Assembly: GCF_012911845.1 (NCBI RefSeq)
Contig: NZ_JAAXCU010000032.1
Location: 1-64,000 of the forward strand
Source of the DNA: Bacillus sp. RO2
GTDB lineage: Bacteria > Bacillota > Bacilli > Bacillales > Bacillaceae_I
Direction of reading: 5' to 3'
DNA length: 64,000 bases
Shown piece after piece: positions 7,384 to 15,690 of this stretch (within the stretch, counting starts at the first letter, position 1; the number at the start of each line of letters is the position of its first letter). The translations under genes were made by a program, and so were the position numbers. The notes under the pieces are model-generated. The model was given only the letters and a program-made list of their open reading frames with translations. It did not search any database and was not told the origin of the DNA.

Positions 7384-8604
7384 ATGCTCGGAGATCGGAT
7401 ACGAAAATTAAGAAAACAAAAGAAAATGACGTTAGAAGGGATGGCTGGGACAGAGCTGACAAAAGGGATGCTTAGCCTTATTGAAAACAACAAGGCCAAC
7501 CCTTCTATGGAGAGTCTTACATATATTGCCCGTCAGCTTGGTGTGGAAATAGGAGATCTATTGGGAGAGGTTAGTTCCGAGGAATTGAGGGAAACTTTGG
7601 AACGCGCGGAAAAGATTTTTAACATTCCATTCAGGAACCAGGACTCTCTAGATAAATATAGCCTGCTAATTGAATTGATTGAGCCCCACATCGGGAAGCT
7701 TTCCAATGGGTATGAAAGTGCAAGGTTAATGGAAATATACAGCTACGCTCTTCAAAACGAGAAAAAGCCAGGATGGGAAAGCCTTCTAGCTACAGCGGCT
7801 GACATGTTCGATCAGATGAATATCTCTTCCAATCGTACTACCATTGGAATATTTCGTTCCAACATCGCTTTTTTTGAGCACAACTATCATGAGGCGCTTC
7901 ATATCTTAATGGCCGAACGAAAAGAAATTGAAGCTAAACACACATACATTGAACCAATGGCAAGGCTAGACCTTGATTACAGTGAAGCGATTTCTTTATA
8001 TGCAGTAGGGAATTCGAAGGCTGCTATTGAAACCATGGAAAAGGCACTTGCCTACTCCAAAGAGAAGAGGATATTTTATCTGATTGATGACCTGTACCGC
8101 CTTGCAGCCGCACATGCAATGATGGAGGGGAATAAGAGGGAAAAGGATTATTACCTTTTGAAGTTAAAGCAATATGGAGAATTTGCAGACCATATCTCCT
8201 CCATCTACTTTTGTGAACTGTTCGAAATAATTGAATTGATTTCGGAAAGTAAAGAATATACTAAAGCACTTGAAAAAGTTGAGGTATGCCTCTCTTCAGA
8301 AGATTTATTGGAGTTTTATACCCCGTGGTTCATTCTCGAAAAAGCAAAAGCACTCTACTATCTCGGCAAGTTTGAGGAGGCACTTCAATCTATTGAAAAG
8401 GTGGTTACTCCCGACATCCACCACCCCATTGACCTTTCCAACTTCTATCTAAAAGAATCCTATCAGGCTCTCATCCTGATGGAGCTTGGTAAAACAGAAG
8501 AGGCCGTAACTGCCGCTCAAAAAGCTGTCGACAACTTTGAGCCCCTCTTAGATTCTAAAATGAAGGACTTCAGTAGACAAGTGTTGGAGAGAGTTAGTGG
8601 GTAA
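7384..8604 (+). CDS. XRE-family regulator with C-terminal TPR domain
   Basis: An approximately 406-residue regulator. Residues 1-60 form an XRE/Cro helix-turn-helix (GDRIRKLRKQKKMTLEGM, then a recognition helix around TKGMLSLIENNKANPS). From about residue 75 to the end come TPR-like helical repeats. This architecture is shared by PlcR/Rgg/Rap-type (RRNPP) regulators, many of which bind short signalling peptides, but no cognate pro-peptide gene is visible here. The ATG at 7384 is preferred over the GTG at 7372 because AGGAG overlaps the latter. It probably autoregulates and represses the divergent MFS gene through the two intergenic palindromes. Confidence 0.88.
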   Translation: MLGDRIRKLRKQKKMTLEGMAGTELTKGMLSLIENNKANPSMESLTYIARQLGVEIGDLLGEVSSEELRETLERAEKIFNIPFRNQDSLDKYSLLIELIEPHIGKLSNGYESARLMEIYSYALQNEKKPGWESLLATAADMFDQMNISSNRTTIGIFRSNIAFFEHNYHEALHILMAERKEIEAKHTYIEPMARLDLDYSEAISLYAVGNSKAAIETMEKALAYSKEKRIFYLIDDLYRLAAAHAMMEGNKREKDYYLLKLKQYGEFADHISSIYFCELFEIIELISESKEYTKALEKVEVCLSSEDLLEFYTPWFILEKAKALYYLGKFEEALQSIEKVVTPDIHHPIDLSNFYLKESYQALILMELGKTEEAVTAAQKAVDNFEPLLDSKMKDFSRQVLERVSG

Positions 8605-8606
8605 CG

Positions 8607-8649
8607 GGGACTGGCACCTCGGCCCACTATAGGCCGCAGTGCCTGTCCC
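8607..8649. repeat. Long interrupted hairpin downstream of regulator
   Basis: GGGAC-t-GGCAC ... GGCC / GGCC ... GTGCC-t-GTCCC forms three stacked stems around a 7-base loop. There is no T-run, so it looks like a repetitive extragenic palindrome or processing element rather than a classical terminator. Confidence 0.6.
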
Positions 8650-8735
8650 TAAAGCCCATAAAAATACTTTTAAAAATATTCTGATATCTGATAGAATGAG
8701 TCTAAATACATTCCACTGAGATTGGGGTTTTCACC

Positions 8736-9368
8736 ATGGAAAACTTTTTTCTATTTGTCGTTATGAGTGTCTTACTTATCATTCTGCCTGGTCCTGACAC
8801 TGCCATCGCCACGAAAAACACTTTATCTGCCGGGAGAATTGGCGGATTCAAAACCGTTTTAGGTACCTTTTGCGCGATCCTCATCCATACCATTGCAGCC
8901 GTGGTTGGTCTATCCGCAATCATTGTTAAATCTGCCTTCCTGTTCTCTGTTTTTAAATATGTTGGTGCTGTTTACCTTGTCTATTTGGGGGTTAAAACAA
9001 TCTGGGCACTTCGCAACAAGAAAGAGGAAATTCCAATGAACAGCAACGTTGCAAATAAATTTAAAAATCAATCCCACTTTAAACAAGGGTTCTTAACTAA
9101 TATGCTTAATCCAAAAGTTGCCGTCTTCTTCCTGACCTTCCTGCCACAATTCGTTGACCCAGGAACGAACACAATTGGACCGTTCCTCTTAATGGGAGTT
9201 ACCTACGCCATCTTGACAGCCATTTGGTTTGTCCTTTATATCTATTTAGTTGATCAAATTAGTGCATTCATGAAAAGGCCACGGACAACCACAGTGATAG
9301 AATCGATTACAGGTATCGTGTTGATTGGTTTTGGGGTGAAGTTGGCATTGGAGAAGGGTTCACAGTAA
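8736..9368 (+). CDS. LysE/RhtB family exporter
   Basis: A 210-residue protein with six hydrophobic segments, the standard size of the LysE/RhtB amino-acid exporters. The family signature lies in the first third: PGPDTAIATKNTLSAGRIGG (about residues 18-37), and the NPKVAVFFLTFLPQF segment (about 125-139) follows. These proteins export amino acids or their analogues using the proton gradient; the actual substrate cannot be read from sequence. It is monocistronic and ends in a strong terminator. The RBS is weak (GGGG). Confidence 0.92.
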   Translation: MENFFLFVVMSVLLIILPGPDTAIATKNTLSAGRIGGFKTVLGTFCAILIHTIAAVVGLSAIIVKSAFLFSVFKYVGAVYLVYLGVKTIWALRNKKEEIPMNSNVANKFKNQSHFKQGFLTNMLNPKVAVFFLTFLPQFVDPGTNTIGPFLLMGVTYAILTAIWFVLYIYLVDQISAFMKRPRTTTVIESITGIVLIGFGVKLALEKGSQ

Positions 9369-9388
9369 TAATAATCAAAATAATAATA

Positions 9389-9428
9389 AGCCAAACAACC
9401 TATGTGATTAGGCCGTTTGGCTTTTTTT
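9389..9428 (+). terminator. Terminator after LysE exporter
   Basis: AGCCAAAC (9389-9396) pairs with GTTTGGCT (9415-9422), followed by a T-run. It overlaps the 3' end of the convergent sulfatase gene. Confidence 0.88.
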
Positions 9429-11211
9429 AGTTTTTACATGAAGGCATTCCAGGCACTTCCCCGCTCGATGGCTCCAACCTCTTTTGCTTACACTGTTCCT
9501 CAAGGCCCACCATCAAGAGCTTCTGGATCGCTATTGTCTCCGGTGTTCGATTGGATGGATATGCAAGATTGGTTTCTTCTAATGGATCACTAGTCAAATT
9601 ATATAATTCATATTGATCTGGGACTGGTCTCGTTTTAGTAGTTGTGATACACAATGCACAATCAACATGATCACCTGTGGATGTTTGTGAGACTTGAGTA
9701 GTTGTGACGTTCTCGACTCCCGGATCACTCCAAAATTGTGGGTTGTCGTAATAACGTGTCAGTTTCCATATTTCTTTTGACCCATTCTCACCTGTGGAAA
9801 GTTTCGTGATAATAGCTTCGGTGTGGTTTGGTTGAATGACAGAATGATAGGGTTCCCCTGTTGCAGATACTTGATTTAGACCTTGGGTAAAATCGTCATC
9901 ACTCATAAAATAAAGTGGTTCGTCGGCACGATAAAACTTGTTCTTCCCCATGAGAAGCGGTGTTAGGTCACGCCCTACTAGTGGGTGAACTTCTGTGTGA
10001 TCACGTTTGAGTTGTTTTTGAACCTCTTCTACGTCGATGTCTGCGAGTCCTAACATGGTCGGAAGTACATCAACATGGCTTGTTAACATGTCAGTGGCCT
10101 CTTTTCCGGAAAAAAGCTTCGGACTGTGGACAATAAGCGGTACATGGATGGATTCCTCGTAAGTATTGTACCACTTTTGATAAAGGCCTCCATGCGCACC
10201 AAGCAGTTCACCGTGGTCAGAAAGAAAGATTACTATGGTATTTTCATAAAAAGTGGAATCTTGTAAGGTACGAAAAACTCTGCCCATATCTTGGTCTGCT
10301 TTCTTTTGTAAGGAATAATAGAGCTGCCTGTATGAAACGTTATCTCTGATTGGTTGGAGTGCCTTTGGATAGATTTCCTTGTAGCTCTTTTGTGCGGATG
10401 GTTTGGTACTTAAAGATTCATTGGCTGTCGGCGGTGGCGGGATGAAAGGCACAGATGGATCAATTTCAAAATTGAACAATGGACTTAGCTCTGTATAAAT
10501 GCCATAGATCGCAATGTCATGCGGGTTGACAAGCGAGCACATGACAAACCAAGGAGGAGAATCTCTATCACAATCATGTTCCAACGACTGAAGGAGTTCC
10601 ACTGTTTCCTGGGCATAGATGACGTCCCTTCCGCTCAATCCGATTGCTGCTGAGCTTGCTGAATTCCGAGGGGATGAGCCATGCGGTTCCGGTCCCACCC
10701 AGCCATCAAATCCATATCCACCAAGACGGTTGGATGCCAGATATTTTTCAACATTTCTTCTGTCAGGTCTGCCTGTAGAGGTATAGCTTGGAAGAGAGTT
10801 TTTGGTTCCGGGAATGAGAATATCCTCCTCCGAGGCATGCCATTTTCCTTTCCAATAGGTTTTGTAGCCTGCCGCCCGGAAATATTCGCCCATCGTCGGA
10901 ACAGTATTAGGATCAAGCCAAAACATGTCAGGGTCAAACGAGGTTTTTGCCGCACCACTCGTTTGTGTCACTCCATGAAGGGAAGGATATTGCCCAGTAT
11001 ATAGAGTAGTTCTGCTTGGAGAGCATGCAGTGCTTCCGGCATAGTGTTTCGTAAACTCAAAGCCGTTCTTCTTAAGAAGCTGTTGAGTGTGCAAGTTTTC
11101 CCGTTGCCACTTTCTAAGCTCTTCGTTTTCATAGACACTTGGATAACGCTGCTGATCCACCATAAGGATGAGAAAGTTTGGTTTCTTGATTGTCCGTGAT
11201 TCTTTAGCCAT
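9427..11211 (-). CDS. Sulfatase-family hydrolase
   Basis: An approximately 594-residue protein of the alkaline-phosphatase-like sulfatase family. The N-terminus has LILMVDQQRYP (metal-binding Asp), then the sulfatase signature GSTACSPSRTTLYTGQYP, in which C-x-P-S-R is the site modified to formylglycine. FLSDHGELLGAHG provides further metal ligands and KWYNTYEESIHVPL is also typical. There is no signal peptide, so it is probably cytoplasmic; the Cys-type motif would need an anaerobic or aerobic maturase that is not in this window. Sulfate or phosphonate/phosphate esters are possible substrates. ATG at 11211 has AAGGTGG at 7 bases and is preferred over the upstream TTG. Confidence 0.9.
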   Translation of the reverse strand: MAKESRTIKKPNFLILMVDQQRYPSVYENEELRKWQRENLHTQQLLKKNGFEFTKHYAGSTACSPSRTTLYTGQYPSLHGVTQTSGAAKTSFDPDMFWLDPNTVPTMGEYFRAAGYKTYWKGKWHASEEDILIPGTKNSLPSYTSTGRPDRRNVEKYLASNRLGGYGFDGWVGPEPHGSSPRNSASSAAIGLSGRDVIYAQETVELLQSLEHDCDRDSPPWFVMCSLVNPHDIAIYGIYTELSPLFNFEIDPSVPFIPPPPTANESLSTKPSAQKSYKEIYPKALQPIRDNVSYRQLYYSLQKKADQDMGRVFRTLQDSTFYENTIVIFLSDHGELLGAHGGLYQKWYNTYEESIHVPLIVHSPKLFSGKEATDMLTSHVDVLPTMLGLADIDVEEVQKQLKRDHTEVHPLVGRDLTPLLMGKNKFYRADEPLYFMSDDDFTQGLNQVSATGEPYHSVIQPNHTEAIITKLSTGENGSKEIWKLTRYYDNPQFWSDPGVENVTTTQVSQTSTGDHVDCALCITTTKTRPVPDQYELYNLTSDPLEETNLAYPSNRTPETIAIQKLLMVGLEEQCKQKRLEPSSGEVPGMPSCKN

Positions 11212-11371
11212 CGTTGTCCCACCTTTTCTGTTCAATCTGTTCCCTCTTTACTATATGCACAGAAGTTTTAGCTTATTTCAGGACAGGTATCTTAAGACGT
11301 ATCGGGTAAAACCGCCTGTCGCTTCTACCCATGACCATGTTATAATAGGAACGGATGTGAGGTGTAAGGAA

Positions 11372-11581
11372 ATGAATAAACGATGGACTATTGGTAAAAT
11401 AAATGAATTTGTGGAAAAGAATTCAGATAGTAAATTGCTATCGACTGAATACCACGGATTCTCTCAGAAGTTACTGTTTAAATGTGCTTGTGGCAGTAAC
11501 TTTGAAAAGACATTTACAAAATTCAAAAATAATAACCAACGCAAATGTGACGTGTGTCAGCCACCAAAGGCTTCCCGTTAA
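11372..11581 (+). CDS. Small zinc-ribbon-like protein
   Basis: A 69-residue protein (MNKRWTIGKINEF...) with two Cys pairs, CACG at about residues 38-41 and CDVC at about 58-61, fitting one Zn site. The fold resembles the small treble-clef domain found at the N-terminus of phage and homing HNH endonucleases, but no nuclease domain follows, so it is a stand-alone domain or relic. AAGGA lies directly upstream of the ATG and a TATAAT-like box at about 11340. A clear terminator follows 12 bp after the stop, which supports an independent transcript. Function unknown. Confidence 0.7.
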   Translation: MNKRWTIGKINEFVEKNSDSKLLSTEYHGFSQKLLFKCACGSNFEKTFTKFKNNNQRKCDVCQPPKASR

Positions 11582-11592
11582 TAGATACTGTT

Positions 11593-11622
11593 AAAAGTGC
11601 CAATTGAATTTGGCACTTTTTT
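11593..11622 (+). terminator. Terminator after small zinc-ribbon gene
   Basis: AAAGTGCCAA pairs with TTGGCACTTT around a 5-6-base loop and is followed by T residues. Confidence 0.9.
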
Positions 11623-11721
11623 GTTTTGTCTCCTACATGTTTATTAAACCATCCAGTGGCAGGAACTCTATTTGTTTTATCGAAATAGTTGTTATCGAAT
11701 ACTTTTAAGGAGGAATGCCCT

Positions 11722-12507
11722 TTGAAACATACATATACCGTCATGTCCTTTAATCTCCGTGTTATCGTACCCTCTGATCCATTCAACTGGGAAGACCGTA
11801 AACACTGGATTGCAGAAACCATTAATACTTACACGCCTGACGTTATCGGCACACAGGAAGCAACCATTCCCATGCTAGAGTGGCTAACAGATAGATTCGA
11901 AGAGTCCTATGAAGTATACGCAGTCAATCGCACCGTTTCCACGGAGGTAGGAGAATTCAGTGCCATATTTGTTAAAAAGTCCAGTTTTACCATAGGTCCA
12001 AAAGGATCTTTTATGTTATCTGAAACTCCAGATATTATCGGAAGTATGGGCTGGGATGCACACTGCGAAAGAATTTGTTCTTGGGTGGAGCTTGTTCCAA
12101 AGGGAGAAAACGCACCAGTTTTGCGTTTTTTTAATACCCACCTTGATCATATGGGGAAGCTTGCGCGAAAGGAAGGATTGAAACTAATTCGTGACGTGAT
12201 TCGAAGTAAAGATAACGAGAAAAGTTTGCCAGTTATTTTTACCGGGGATTTCAATGATGTGCCGGAGAGTGAAGCATTAGCAGAAGTTTCGTGGATGGAA
12301 AGCTGTTATTCTTGTTTTACTGAAGAAGAAAAGGAAAACAGTCTTACTTTTCATGCCTATAATGGCGGAGTTGACGGGAGTCCGATTGATTACATATTTG
12401 GTGCTAACGGGGTCGAGTTTCTTACAGCCTCCATTATCAGAGACAGTTTTGCTGGCAGGTATCCGTCAGATCATTATCCGGTTTTGGCAAAGGTTAAGCT
12501 CACATAA
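11722..12507 (+). CDS. Endonuclease/exonuclease/phosphatase family protein
   Basis: A 261-residue protein of the EEP superfamily. Visible motifs are MSFNLR near the N-terminus, GTQEA (metal-binding Glu, about 43-47), FFNTHLDHMG (about 141-150), FTGDFND (about 174-180) and SDHYPV at the C-terminus (catalytic His). The best start is TTG at 11722, which has AAGGAGG 8 bases upstream; no ATG is suitably placed. The pattern is that of phosphodiester/phosphomonoester hydrolases similar to YafD or mRNA deadenylase-like bacterial proteins; there is no signal peptide, so a cytoplasmic substrate is expected. It leads a same-strand group with a small membrane protein and a DinB protein. Confidence 0.87.
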   Translation: MKHTYTVMSFNLRVIVPSDPFNWEDRKHWIAETINTYTPDVIGTQEATIPMLEWLTDRFEESYEVYAVNRTVSTEVGEFSAIFVKKSSFTIGPKGSFMLSETPDIIGSMGWDAHCERICSWVELVPKGENAPVLRFFNTHLDHMGKLARKEGLKLIRDVIRSKDNEKSLPVIFTGDFNDVPESEALAEVSWMESCYSCFTEEEKENSLTFHAYNGGVDGSPIDYIFGANGVEFLTASIIRDSFAGRYPSDHYPVLAKVKLT

Positions 12508-12531
12508 TAGACTTTGGAGAAGGTGATTAAG

Positions 12532-12777
12532 ATGAAAAATAAACTTAAGGTGTTCTTATTAGCTATGATTGTAACAGCAACTCTCTGTCTAATTTGGGCA
12601 GGTCTTTCTGGCAACAATGATATTTTCCCACTACTTCTAACGTTGGTTGTCACACTATCTATGGGGAACCTTATGATTCAACACCAGAATAACAAAGGAT
12701 TTCACTTATATCGGATAGCCTTTGGCTTTGGATTGTTTTCACTGTTATTGAGTGTAACCTTATTCGTGATTGGATAA
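12532..12777 (+). CDS. Small hypothetical membrane protein
   Basis: An 81-residue protein with three hydrophobic stretches (about 5-22, 27-45 and 58-79). The ATG at 12532 is preceded by GGAGAAGGTG; a TTG 18 bases upstream lies within that RBS and is not used. It lies 24 bp after the EEP gene and 18 bp before the DinB gene on the same strand, so it is probably co-transcribed. No family recognised. Confidence 0.72.
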   Translation: MKNKLKVFLLAMIVTATLCLIWAGLSGNNDIFPLLLTLVVTLSMGNLMIQHQNNKGFHLYRIAFGFGLFSLLLSVTLFVIG

Positions 12778-12795
12778 AAAAGGAGGAAAGAAGAA

Positions 12796-13326
12796 ATGAC
12801 CACCAAAACCGTTTTGCAAATAACATCTTTATCAGGCTACGAACAAGAAATTGGACGTGCTCTGTGGTGTTTAGAAGATGTTCGACGCAACCTTACTAAG
12901 AAACTAATAGGAATCAGCCAAAGTGAGCTTGATAGAAAAATAGAATCTAGACATTCCATCGGATCTCTGTTGTACCACATTGCTTATGTAGAAGCTGGTT
13001 GGCTGTATGGGGAAGTAATGGAAAAAGACGCATGGGACTCGGAAATAGAAGAACTTTTCCCATTGGATGGATGGCCTAACGGAACATTGGTACATATAGA
13101 TGGGGACACTATTGAAATTCATCTTCACCGGTTAAATAAAGTTAGAGAGTCCCTGCTTTCCCATTTTAGTTCTATGGATATGGAGGACTGGCGCAGGGCT
13201 AGAGTGCTCGAGGAATATGATGTAACTCCTGAGTGGGTAATTTACCACCTTATTGAGCATGAAGCACACCATCGGGGACAGATTTTTCAGTTGTTGAGGG
13301 ATATTCGGGATTTAGAAGACAAATAG
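12796..13326 (+). CDS. DinB family protein
   Basis: A 176-residue four-helix-bundle protein of the DinB/YfiT superfamily. The three His ligands expected for the metal site are visible: one in LLYHIAYVE (about residue 61) and two in EHEAHHRGQIFQ (about 152-163). Superfamily members include thiol-dependent transferases (bacillithiol S-transferases) and DNA-damage-inducible proteins of unknown function; this copy cannot be placed more closely. The ATG follows AAAGGAGGAAAG. It is the last gene of a three-gene run starting with the EEP-family gene. Confidence 0.88.
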   Translation: MTTKTVLQITSLSGYEQEIGRALWCLEDVRRNLTKKLIGISQSELDRKIESRHSIGSLLYHIAYVEAGWLYGEVMEKDAWDSEIEELFPLDGWPNGTLVHIDGDTIEIHLHRLNKVRESLLSHFSSMDMEDWRRARVLEEYDVTPEWVIYHLIEHEAHHRGQIFQLLRDIRDLEDK

Positions 13327-13391
13327 ACAATTACAATCTGTGATTAACAGCTTGTAATATGTTCTGAAGACCTTTTTGACAAGTAAATATA

Positions 13392-13439
13392 AAAATAATA
13401 AAGGACGGCTCTATCGCTTCCATAGCAACAGAGCCGCCC
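13392..13439 (-). terminator. Terminator after PLP aminotransferase
   Basis: On the minus strand GGGCGGCTCT (13430-13439) pairs with AGAGCCGTCC (13403-13412) with one G-T pair and a 17-base loop, followed by TTTATTATTTTT. Confidence 0.85.
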
Positions 13440-13446
13440 CGTTCAT

Positions 13447-14640
13447 TTATCTCGAAAAAGATTTAACGACATCTCCTAATCTCTGAATACCTTTCTCAAT
13501 ATTCTCCTCACTCTCATAACTGAATGATAGACGAAGGAATTCGGCCCCTTCTGTCTGGTCGAGGAAAAAGTATTTGCCGGGTAGGAAAGATACCCCTCCC
13601 TCGGTTGCCTTTACAAGTAGTTTCTCTGTGTCTACATCCGGAACCTTCACCCATATAAAATAACCGCCCCCAGGTACAAACCAGGTCGCATTTTCTGGGA
13701 GGTACTTCTCAAGGGCTGCCAGCATAACATGACATTTTTTCTGATAGGCTTTACTTAAAGTCTGCAACCGCGATGTAAAATCTGTATTCTCCAAAAGTGT
13801 GGCCATGGTCGCTTGTGAGAAAGGATGCTCCAAATCTTTTTTAAACCAGAACAAAGCTTGGATGAATCTTTCTGTAGCATGAACCCATCCAATCCTCATC
13901 CCAGGAGCCACCACTTTTGACAAGGACCCGACATAGAGAACCCTATCTTCTGTATCCATGGACTTGAGTGTCTGAGGGTTGTTAGTAAAACCAAGCTCAC
14001 CATAAGCATCGTCTTCTAACACCAAAAAGTCGTATTCCTTTGCAAGATCTATAACATGACGTCTCCGCTCATCGGACATAGTTGTTCCAGTTGGGTTGTG
14101 AAACGTTGGTATCGTGTATAAAAAGGTTGGTTTCGTCATCCCTTTTTTCTTTCTCTCCGCAAGCGTCTCCGCTAACAGTTCCGTTTGAAGACCGTCTTTA
14201 TCAATTGGAACTGTTATTATTCTATCTGTGTAGTTATGAAAAATCTCGAGTGCCTCCATGTATGTTGGGGACTCGACTATTACGACTGCTTCTTCATCAA
14301 GAAAAATACGTGCAATCAGGTCTATCGCCTGGCATGCACCGGATGTGATTAAAAGCTCGTCATCCTTTGCGAGCATACCTCGCTCTTCCTGCCTCATCCT
14401 CACCCATTCTTTCAACTTGTCAATTCTTGGGCTTCCTATGTAATGAAGTGGAAGGTCGTTTTCTTCTTCGAGCAATTGAGCTACTGCATCTTTTAATTCT
14501 TTACTTGGAACAAGTGGTGGTGCCGGATATCCGGAATGCAAAAGAATTGCTTTAGCGGGAACGGATGGAAACCATTCGCCGGGCGGGTTATTTTGTAAGG
14601 CTGCTTTGATGTTTTTAGGAAAAAAGGATTCCTTGTTCAT
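13447..14640 (-). CDS. PLP-dependent aminotransferase (class I/II)
   Basis: A 397-residue fold-type I aminotransferase. Landmarks are SGACQAIDLI (cofactor phosphate loop, about 102-111), FHNPTG (about 185-190), EDDAYGELGF (the Asp that binds the pyridine N, about 216-225) and YVGSLSKVVAPGMRIGW with the Schiff-base Lys (about 245). RLSFSYE near the C-terminus holds the carboxylate-binding Arg. It resembles the 2-aminoadipate/LysN-like and MocR-type aminotransferase domains, but no DNA-binding domain is fused. Substrate unknown. It stands alone and has its own terminator. Confidence 0.9.
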   Translation of the reverse strand: MNKESFFPKNIKAALQNNPPGEWFPSVPAKAILLHSGYPAPPLVPSKELKDAVAQLLEEENDLPLHYIGSPRIDKLKEWVRMRQEERGMLAKDDELLITSGACQAIDLIARIFLDEEAVVIVESPTYMEALEIFHNYTDRIITVPIDKDGLQTELLAETLAERKKKGMTKPTFLYTIPTFHNPTGTTMSDERRRHVIDLAKEYDFLVLEDDAYGELGFTNNPQTLKSMDTEDRVLYVGSLSKVVAPGMRIGWVHATERFIQALFWFKKDLEHPFSQATMATLLENTDFTSRLQTLSKAYQKKCHVMLAALEKYLPENATWFVPGGGYFIWVKVPDVDTEKLLVKATEGGVSFLPGKYFFLDQTEGAEFLRLSFSYESEENIEKGIQRLGDVVKSFSR

Positions 14641-14736
14641 TCATACCAGACACCTTTCTCATTTATATGTTCCTTTTATTTTAAACTTACACTCGGGTGA
14701 CAAACAATAGAGAGAAGAAGGATAATAATGAAATTA

Positions 14737-15690
14737 TTAGTTTAATCTAAAATCTCCTGAAGTCGTTCGTACCTTAAGGAAGAATTCTCCTTCTCCAATC
14801 TTACCGGCTATTTCCTTCTCACTTTTCTCCTCATATTGCATTCCCTCTAAGTTTACGGTTCCTTTTCCTGATTGCCCTTTGAAGTCAACTGCTAGAGAGG
14901 CAGGGTTTTCGTCGTACTTGACTCTTACATCTCCGCTGGTTACCTCCACCTCGATATTGCCTGTTACCCTTTCATTTTCTATATCGATATCTCCAGATGT
15001 AGTCTCGACGTCAACATTTCCTTGTACACCCCAAACATTGATATCACCGGATGTGGTATCCACTTGAACATCAGCAAGAACTTCTTTGAAGGTGATGTCA
15101 CCGCTAGTTCCAGTAATGGCTATATCCTTAGCTTCGGTGTTCTCAATGCGCACATCACCACTTGTCAGATCAATTGAATAATTATCTGTTACGGTAACAC
15201 CTTCGATCAAAATATCCCCTGAAGTCAGCTCTGTTCTCAATGAACCCACTTGCAAACCTGAAATTTGAATATCACTTGATGTGGAATAAGTGGATAACTC
15301 TGTATAAGTTTTTTCCGGCACTTCCACTTCAAGTTTCAGTCTGGTGATGTTAGTACCAAATTGAAATTCCATTTTAGGTTGCTGTACTTCAATATGTATG
15401 TTTCCGTTTACTTCCTTTACTTTTAATTTATATTTATCCTTATTTTTTTCACTAACATCTCCTGATAACTTTGCATAAATGTCTTCCCTATCCACAGAAA
15501 CCACCTTGATATCCGTTGATGTGGTATGGATTTCTAAATTTTTTGCTTTACTGTCGCTCACTGTTTCTTCTTGTTCAATAGAAGTAGCATTAAAATTAAA
15601 ACTAAACGTTTCTTTAAATTGGCCAAAAACAACTGTGGCCCCAATTGCTAAAAGAATGAGCACAAACAAAAACGATAATACTTTTTTCAT
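14737..15690 (-). CDS. DUF4097 beta-strand repeat protein
   Basis: A 317-residue protein with an N-terminal hydrophobic segment (residues 4-23) and a long beta-repeat region. The motif T(S)SGDI/V recurs about nine times from residue 130 to the end, giving the stacked-strand pattern of the DUF4097/DUF4098 family. B. subtilis LiaG, part of the cell-envelope stress operon liaIHGFSR, belongs to the same family. It is probably membrane-anchored and extracellular. Its ATG overlaps the stop of the upstream DUF1835 gene as ATGA, so it is translationally coupled. AAGGAGGAGG precedes the start. Confidence 0.88.
   Translation of the reverse strand: MKKVLSFLFVLILLAIGATVVFGQFKETFSFNFNATSIEQEETVSDSKAKNLEIHTTSTDIKVVSVDREDIYAKLSGDVSEKNKDKYKLKVKEVNGNIHIEVQQPKMEFQFGTNITRLKLEVEVPEKTYTELSTYSTSSDIQISGLQVGSLRTELTSGDILIEGVTVTDNYSIDLTSGDVRIENTEAKDIAITGTSGDITFKEVLADVQVDTTSGDINVWGVQGNVDVETTSGDIDIENERVTGNIEVEVTSGDVRVKYDENPASLAVDFKGQSGKGTVNLEGMQYEEKSEKEIAGKIGEGEFFLKVRTTSGDFRLN

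Noticed and set aside
9427-11211. Phosphonate monoester hydrolase specifically
   Set aside because: The C-x-P-S-R motif fits both sulfatases and phosphonate monoester hydrolases; the sequence alone does not decide, so only the family name is given.
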